Made by a program: the position numbers and the translations under genes
Shown: piece by piece, positions 59,275 to 64,000 of the stretch
Layout of the letters: each line of letters starts with the position of its first letter
How positions within the stretch are numbered: position 1 is the stretch's first letter
Source of the DNA: an uncultured Clostridia bacterium
Lineage (GTDB): Bacteria; Bacillota; Clostridia; UBA1381
Direction of reading: 5' to 3'
DNA length: 64,000 nt
Assembly (NCBI GenBank): GCA_934444735.1
Contig: CAKSDE010000006.1
Location: forward strand, 62,001-126,000
The notes under the pieces: generated by a model
The model's database searches: none
What the model was told of the DNA's origin: nothing
The model's input: only the letters and a program-made list of their open reading frames with translations

Positions 59275-60537
59275 TCATTTCTCCTCTACCGTCACTTTTC
59301 TTCCCGGTGCAATCGCAAATTCGGGGACTTTAGTATTCTCAAAGGCGAAATTATCAATCGGGTACTCCCCGACATTTTTCAGCGAACTTATCTCTACAGT
59401 TCCCTCGCCCAAATCCGAATCCTTTACCATGATATTTGAAACAGGCGTTACCGCGTACATAAATACCGGCACATCGCCCGAAACCTTTATATTCTCAAAG
59501 GTGATATTCTCCTGCACGGGTGCCGCCGATCCGGGGTATACACTTCTTGAAAAATTGTCATTGTCAAAATGCATCGAGAATGCAACAGGACGGTTTTTCT
59601 CAATCACGATATTTTTAAAGGTTATATTTTTACAACCGCAATTTTTAAACACTTCGTTCTGCACAAATACCCAGTTTATGCCGTCAATAACCTGCATACC
59701 CGTCTTATGCGCAGGCGCGGTAAGCGATTCGTATATCTTGCCGTCCGCCTTCATCAGCGCACGATAGAGCCGTCCGTTCGATATAACTGTATCGGAATTT
59801 TGTATCTTCATACCTTTTTCCCATTCGCACCACGAACCCGCAAGTATACGGCAGAAAAAGCCGGTTGTTTCGGAATCGTCGCGGTCAATGCAATTTTCAA
59901 TCAAGCCGTTTTCTATCCAACCCAGCTGCGGATTCGAGCTTGCATAATCATGTGCGTTCAAGGCAACAGGATCGTCGAACGTTTTAAAATCGCCGCCGCG
60001 GATAACAAAATTCATGCCGCGTCCCAGATGAACCGCGTCCTTCCTGCCCTCAATCTTCACATCTTCGATCAGGATATTGTAAAAAGTACAGATATGTATG
60101 CCAAAATCCTTCGGCGGCAGATCAAGCGCCGTAAAATTCTTTATTACAAGATTCTTCACATAGAAAAACGCAATATGCCCCCTTAAGCCCGCAATTACCG
60201 CCTTACTCTCCGATGTTGCCTCACTGCTCTGCACACCGTTGCAGATAATATTCAAACCGCAGACGGTTATATTCTCATCATACGTCCTCGTGTACGCGCC
60301 TTTATTTATCAGAACATACGATGTTTCGGTCTCGCTTTCTTCGCGCTTTAAAAATACACCCTCGGCAAACGAAAGACGCGTATTGCTGCCTATTTCTATT
60401 GCCTCCGCCACGCTGTATACGCCCTTTTCGCCAACCTCGACATCATCATATTTTTCTAAAAGTTCATTTAATATTTTGGAATTTTCGCTCCCCGAATTTT
60501 TTGGGGAAAATCCCATCTTCTCCGCGTATACTTTCAT
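59275..60537 (-). CDS. GH28-like right-handed beta-helix glycosidase
   Basis: 420 residues without a signal peptide. The start GFSPKNSGSENSKILNELLE (polygalacturonase-type GxxxxGxxxNTxAI variant) is followed by many rungs (NIVIEDVKIEGR-like ILIEDVKIEGRKDAVHLGRG; NITFKNIVIEKNRPVAFSMH; NITFENIKVSGDVPVFMYAV). A DD pair in KTFDDPVALNAHDYAS fits the GH28 active-site D/DD/H region, but the usual NTD, DD and GHG order is not fully preserved. It probably cleaves a pectic or uronate-containing oligosaccharide in the cytoplasm; the assignment to GH28 is tentative. Confidence 0.78.
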   Translation of the reverse strand: MKVYAEKMGFSPKNSGSENSKILNELLEKYDDVEVGEKGVYSVAEAIEIGSNTRLSFAEGVFLKREESETETSYVLINKGAYTRTYDENITVCGLNIICNGVQSSEATSESKAVIAGLRGHIAFFYVKNLVIKNFTALDLPPKDFGIHICTFYNILIEDVKIEGRKDAVHLGRGMNFVIRGGDFKTFDDPVALNAHDYASSNPQLGWIENGLIENCIDRDDSETTGFFCRILAGSWCEWEKGMKIQNSDTVISNGRLYRALMKADGKIYESLTAPAHKTGMQVIDGINWVFVQNEVFKNCGCKNITFKNIVIEKNRPVAFSMHFDNDNFSRSVYPGSAAPVQENITFENIKVSGDVPVFMYAVTPVSNIMVKDSDLGEGTVEISSLKNVGEYPIDNFAFENTKVPEFAIAPGRKVTVEEK

Positions 60538-60574
60538 TTATTCTTTCCTTTTTCTTTATTTTGATCTTTCACCG

Positions 60575-61468
60575 TTACAGTAAATTTATAATCAGAAGTG
60601 CTATAAATGCCAGCACCAAGCCTATTATACATTTCGGAGTAAGCTTTTCTTTAAAGAATACCGCCGACATAATCGAGCTTAATATCAGCGCGCAGCCCTG
60701 GAAAAGCGGATAAACCTGTGTTGCCGGCAAAAGTCCTGCCGCCTTCGTTTTAAAGAAGGAGTTTAAGAACAGGCAGACCGACATAATAAGAACATACAAA
60801 AATATCTTCTTTAGCACTTCGCCCTCGCGCGCCTCTTCTTTATTCTTGAATTTGAATATCAGATAGAACACCAAAAGCGTCAGCGCGGAAAATACATATG
60901 TATAGAAATTGAACACCGCCGCATTGTCGTTTATTCCGTAATGCACATAGAGCTTCTGAGAAAAGTCGGTAAGTCCGTTTGCCACGCCTGTAGCAATCAA
61001 AAGCATGAGCGACACCGGCGTCATCTTCTCTTTTATCGAGCTGCTGTACGAACACATAATAAAAACCGCCGCAAGCAGTATCAGAAGTCCGATCCACTGC
61101 GTGCCTTTTATATCCTCGCCAAAGGTAAATTTACTGCACAAAAGCGTTACTATAACACCCATCATTAAAAATACGTCGAGCATCATATACGCTCCGCGCT
61201 TGACCGATATGAGCCAAAATACCACAAAGAGCGATGTCGTAACACCCGAGAGAGCGGTTATTGCAAGCGTTTTTGCGTCAACCGCCAAAAGTCCCACGCT
61301 TCCCTGTGCCAAAAGCATCAAAAAACCGATTATAACACAGATTGACATACGGATTATATTTATAAACATCGCGTCGTTATATTTTTCGACATATCCGCTT
61401 GTCATCTTTCCGCAATATCCCTTTGTCGCTCCCGCAAGTACGGATATTGCTATAAATAAGTACCCCAT
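60575..61468 (-). CDS. EamA/DMT-superfamily transporter
   Basis: 297 residues with about ten membrane segments in two similar halves (LFIAISVLAGATKGYCGKMT; MSICVIIGFLMLLAQG; IGLLILLAAVFIMCSYSSSI; LTLLVFYLIFKFKNKEE; LMSVCLFLNSFFKT; CIIGLVLAFIALLIINLL). It is flanked by genes for glycosidases and an SGNH hydrolase, so it could import or export a small sugar product, although many DMT proteins move amino acids or metabolites. No ABC importer is present in this operon. Confidence 0.87.
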   Translation of the reverse strand: MGYLFIAISVLAGATKGYCGKMTSGYVEKYNDAMFINIIRMSICVIIGFLMLLAQGSVGLLAVDAKTLAITALSGVTTSLFVVFWLISVKRGAYMMLDVFLMMGVIVTLLCSKFTFGEDIKGTQWIGLLILLAAVFIMCSYSSSIKEKMTPVSLMLLIATGVANGLTDFSQKLYVHYGINDNAAVFNFYTYVFSALTLLVFYLIFKFKNKEEAREGEVLKKIFLYVLIMSVCLFLNSFFKTKAAGLLPATQVYPLFQGCALILSSIMSAVFFKEKLTPKCIIGLVLAFIALLIINLL

Positions 61469-61487
61469 AATAAAAAGCTCCCGTTAA

Positions 61488-62135
61488 TTATTTCAGTATG
61501 CCTGCGCACGCATCTATCCAGCTTCTTGCAATAACTTCATGCCCTGCCGGTGTCGGGTGGATACAGTCTATGCTCCACACTTCGGGGCCGTACTTTTCCG
61601 AAAGCGCCGCAAATTTATCCGCCAAAGGCACAAATATTGCACCGTGCTTTTTGGCAAGCTCACGGCACACCTCGCCGCGCTCGGAAATCTCTTTATGCCA
61701 TATATCCCAATCGTTATATATATCTCCGCCGTCCTCTCCGAGATGCTTTCTTACCAAAAACGGCTCAAGTATAACAAGCTTTGAATCGGGGTGCGCCTCT
61801 TTTGCCTCCGAAAGCATTCTGTCATATACAAACCTGTACTTTTCTTTATCCGCGCCCATACCCATTCTGAGCTGGAATCCGATGTCATTGATACCGTTTA
61901 AAACGCTTAAAATATCAAAATCGATATTTAAGGTGTCCTCAATCCATCTTGAATACATATCGCAGATACGGTTGCCGTTTACACCGCGGTTATATACAAG
62001 CGTTTCGGGATTATCGCAGGTAAGTCTTGCGGCAATTAAATTTACATATCCCATGCCAAGTCCCAGATTCGGCTCTGTTATTTTTTTATCGCGACCGCTG
62101 TCTGTGAGCGAATCGCCCTGAAACAATATCTTCAT
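61488..62135 (-). CDS. SGNH-hydrolase family esterase
   Basis: 215 residues, no signal peptide. Block I with the catalytic Ser (ILFQGDSLTDSGRDKK), block II Gly (NRGVNGNRICDMYSRW), block III Asn (VLNGINDIGFQLRMG) and block V Asp/His (WSIDCIHPTPAGHEVIARSW) are all intact. It likely removes acyl, probably acetyl, groups from an oligosaccharide before the glycosidases encoded downstream act on it. It is the first gene of the four-gene operon, 19 nt before the transporter gene. Confidence 0.92.
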   Translation of the reverse strand: MKILFQGDSLTDSGRDKKITEPNLGLGMGYVNLIAARLTCDNPETLVYNRGVNGNRICDMYSRWIEDTLNIDFDILSVLNGINDIGFQLRMGMGADKEKYRFVYDRMLSEAKEAHPDSKLVILEPFLVRKHLGEDGGDIYNDWDIWHKEISERGEVCRELAKKHGAIFVPLADKFAALSEKYGPEVWSIDCIHPTPAGHEVIARSWIDACAGILK

Positions 62136-62159
62136 TTCTATTCTTCCTTTCGTATCGCC

Positions 62160-62191
62160 AAATTAGGGAGTCGGTTTCGACTCCCTAATTT
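62160..62191. terminator. Hairpin after thrC, probable terminator
   Basis: Arms AAATTAGGGAGTCG and CGACTCCCTAATTT around GTTT. The T run is best on the plus side (TTATATTTTTTTAATTTT); on the minus strand only the stem's own AATTT follows, so some readthrough into the glycan-use operon is possible. No promoter was seen between it and the SGNH gene. Confidence 0.7.
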
Positions 62192-62206
62192 TATATTTTT
62201 TTAATT

Positions 62207-63706
62207 TTAAAGATTCAAAAATTCTCCGACTACATTCGGCATTTCCTCTTTTTTGCATACCAAATCAAAGAGTCTGTTTTTGTTTTTAATGTCTGCCAAT
62301 GATTTCGGTATCTTCATGCCGCTCACCTTTGACAAATCCTCCAACAGCTCAAATACGCCTTTTCCGACAATTGCCTGATTTCCGCCCAGCGCCGCCAAAA
62401 CGCTCTGGCTGAACTTAAACGGACTCGCAGTCGATGCGATAATCGTCTTTTTGGTATCGCCTGTTTCTTTTACATATTTATCATATACCGCTTTTCCGAC
62501 AGCCGTGTGAGTATCTATTGTGTAATCATACTCTTTCATGCAGTCGTGTATTGTTTTTACGGTTTCCTCATCGTCTGCGCAGCCTGCCCAGAACAAATCT
62601 CTTATCTTAACCTTTATGTCCCCGGTCACTTCATATTTTCCGCACTCGGAAAGTGCTTTCATCCACGACGCGATCAGTACGTCATCTTTACCGGACAGGT
62701 CGTATAAGAATCTCTCAAGGTTACTTGAAATGAGTATATCCATCGACGGAGAAATCGTTGTATGGAATTTTCTGTTTTTATCGTATATTCCCTCTGTCAG
62801 GAAATCTGTCAGAACATTATTCACGTTTGACGCGCAAATAAACTTATTTACGGGGAGTCCCATTTTATATGCATAATATGACGCCAGAATATTTCCGAAG
62901 TTACCTGTTGGGACAACAATATTCACCTTTTCGCCGAGTTCTATCTCGCCGCCCGAGAGCATATCCGCATAAGCCGAGAAATAATACACGATCTGAGGTA
63001 CCAACCGCCCCCAGTTTATCGAGTTTGCGCTCGAGAGCTTAAAGCCGTTTGACGCCAAAAGATTATTGTAATCCTCATCGGTGAATATCTTTTTAACACC
63101 GTTTTGCGCATCGTCAAAATTGCCGTCAACAGCCGCAACACCGACATTTTCGCCGTCCTGCGTAACCATTTGCAGCTTTTGCATCTCGCTTACGCCGTTA
63201 TTCGGGTAGAATACTATAATTCTCGTCCCCGGCACATCTTTAAAGCCTTCCAACGCCGCTTTTCCCGTATCTCCCGATGTTGCAACCAGAATCACAACTT
63301 CATCGGTTTCGTTCGTCTTTTTCATGGAAGTGGTCAGAAGGTACGGCAGAATCTGCAATGCCATATCCTTGAATGCGCAGGTCGGACCGTGCCACAGTTC
63401 AAGAAAATATGTGCTGTCGTTCAGCTTATATACCGGTGCGATATTCTCCGTTTCAAATTTTTCCTTTGTATATGCATTATCGATACAATATCTGAGTTCC
63501 TCCTCGGTGAAATCGGTAAGAAACCTTTTTAAAATCTCATATGCTCTCTCTCTATAGGAACTATCCTTCAGCGCCCCGATCTCGTCAATCGTAAGCTTTG
63601 GTATTTCCTTCGGGACAAAAAGTCCGCCTTCTTCGGAAAGTCCTTTTTTTATAGCCTCTGCGGAGCTTACCGACAGCTCCCTGTTACGTGTACTTTGATA
63701 TTGCAT
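62207..63706 (-). CDS. thrC: Threonine synthase
   Basis: 499 residues from ATG 63706, with GGGAG 9 nt upstream; a TTG two codons earlier is less well placed. It converts O-phosphohomoserine to threonine with PLP. The PLP-lysine is in ELWHGPTCAFKDMALQILPY, and the phosphate-binding and PLP-contact segments VILVATSGDTGKAALEGFKD and VVPTGNFGNILASYYAYKMG are clear. The N-terminus (YQSTRNRELSVSSAEAIKKG, LSEEGGLFVP) matches the longer bacterial/yeast-type class. It follows an unknown ORF by 34 nt and may be in one transcript with it. Confidence 0.97.
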   Translation of the reverse strand: MQYQSTRNRELSVSSAEAIKKGLSEEGGLFVPKEIPKLTIDEIGALKDSSYRERAYEILKRFLTDFTEEELRYCIDNAYTKEKFETENIAPVYKLNDSTYFLELWHGPTCAFKDMALQILPYLLTTSMKKTNETDEVVILVATSGDTGKAALEGFKDVPGTRIIVFYPNNGVSEMQKLQMVTQDGENVGVAAVDGNFDDAQNGVKKIFTDEDYNNLLASNGFKLSSANSINWGRLVPQIVYYFSAYADMLSGGEIELGEKVNIVVPTGNFGNILASYYAYKMGLPVNKFICASNVNNVLTDFLTEGIYDKNRKFHTTISPSMDILISSNLERFLYDLSGKDDVLIASWMKALSECGKYEVTGDIKVKIRDLFWAGCADDEETVKTIHDCMKEYDYTIDTHTAVGKAVYDKYVKETGDTKKTIIASTASPFKFSQSVLAALGGNQAIVGKGVFELLEDLSKVSGMKIPKSLADIKNKNRLFDLVCKKEEMPNVVGEFLNL

Positions 63707-63740
63707 CGCCAATGTCTCCCTTTTTTTGTATTTTCCTTTT

Positions 63741-63998
63741 TTAGAGATACTTCTTAATGTATTCCGGTGCTGTTTCTATATCCATGCTTACCGAGAATAC
63801 GAAGTCTATATTGAATTTTTCGGCAGCCTTTTCAACGTTTGCCAAAAATTCGTCAAATCCGTCAACCGAATGATTTACAATCTTCAAGGTTCCGTCTACG
63901 AAAATATTTGTAATATCGAAATTTCCGCTGATGATACCGAAAATAAAGCCTACGAATTCGTCCCATGATGTTATGTCAAATTCCGAAGTATCTGCCAT
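63741..63998 (-). CDS. Hypothetical small protein at the window edge
   Basis: 85 residues from an ATG only 2 nt from the right edge, so its ribosome binding site, and possibly more N-terminal sequence, lies outside. The sequence is acidic and amphipathic (DITSWDEFVGFIFGIISGNF, GFDEFLANVEKAAEKFNIDF), with no signal peptide or known motif. It may be in an operon with thrC. Its reality as a separate gene is moderately supported by strand agreement and spacing only. Confidence 0.55.
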   Translation of the reverse strand: MADTSEFDITSWDEFVGFIFGIISGNFDITNIFVDGTLKIVNHSVDGFDEFLANVEKAAEKFNIDFVFSVSMDIETAPEYIKKYL

Positions 63999-64000
63999 TC

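Overview
The window looks like a chromosomal segment of an anaerobic, Gram-positive Clostridia-type bacterium (Bacillota). The evidence is a ctsR-mcsA-mcsB-clpC stress operon with a CtsR box, a MecA adaptor, spore maturation genes spmA/spmB, YesM/YesN-type two-component genes, SLH-domain and copper-amine-oxidase-N-like surface proteins, and many sigma-A promoters with exactly 17-bp spacers. Genus cannot be fixed from the sequence alone. No rRNA, tRNA, CRISPR array, prophage or transposase gene was recognised.

Layout. 1-10.5 kb (minus): a five-gene exported or surface operon made of a solute-binding lipoprotein, two S-layer-homology proteins, a beta-sandwich protein and a giant beta-helix/CuAO protein that runs off the left edge. 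10.8-14.0 kb (plus): a YesN-type regulator and YesM-type sensor, split by a repeat element. 14.1-17.1 kb: enolase and, convergent, purA. 17.3-20.7 kb: proB-proA and two lipoproteins. 21-22 kb: a secreted W/Y-repeat protein. 22.3-26.6 kb: a radical SAM protein, an acyl-CoA synthetase/DUF2752 pair and spmAB. 26.6-30.6 kb: glycolytic pgk, tpiA and gpmI. 30.7-33.0 kb: an SGNH esterase and a GH29 fucosidase. 33.3-36.1 kb: a SigV/RsiV-like pair, a CuAO-domain protein and a tandem pair of ribbon-helix-helix genes. 36.3-40.8 kb (minus): ctsR-mcsA-mcsB-clpC. 41.1-43.0 kb: PRPP synthetase and a NagD-like HAD. 43.1-44.3 kb: a membrane protein and mecA. 44.4-47.3 kb (minus): leuC-leuD-leuB. 47.4-57.2 kb (minus): a surface polysaccharide operon that makes UDP-N-acetyl-L-fucosamine (fnlABC) and UDP-glucuronate (ugd), with two glycosyltransferases, a polymerase and a nucleotidyltransferase-like protein. 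57.3-62.1 kb (minus): a small glycan-use operon (SGNH hydrolase, DMT transporter, GH28-like protein, GH36-like protein). 62.2-64 kb: threonine synthase and a partial upstream ORF.

The most unusual signal is non-coding. Six copies (A-F) of a 157-231 bp structured, inverted-repeat element sit between genes, each within about 10 bp of a stop codon. They share a conserved core (an ACAAACT/AGTTTGT-type stem, GGGTTACCCGAMGG and a GTAC-tetraloop-GTAC hairpin) and conserved junction bases (ATAGC and GCGATC). The outer arms and the inner hairpins differ between copies but stay complementary within each copy. This covariation points to a selected fold in RNA or single-stranded DNA. A second family of short AT-rich palindromes with GGCTGT arms acts as terminators, sometimes next to the large elements. 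A third inverted-repeat family (AATTGTAAAAC ends) occurs near tpiA and mcsB.

Start codons were refined from Shine-Dalgarno spacing, which in this genome is usually 6-9 nt.
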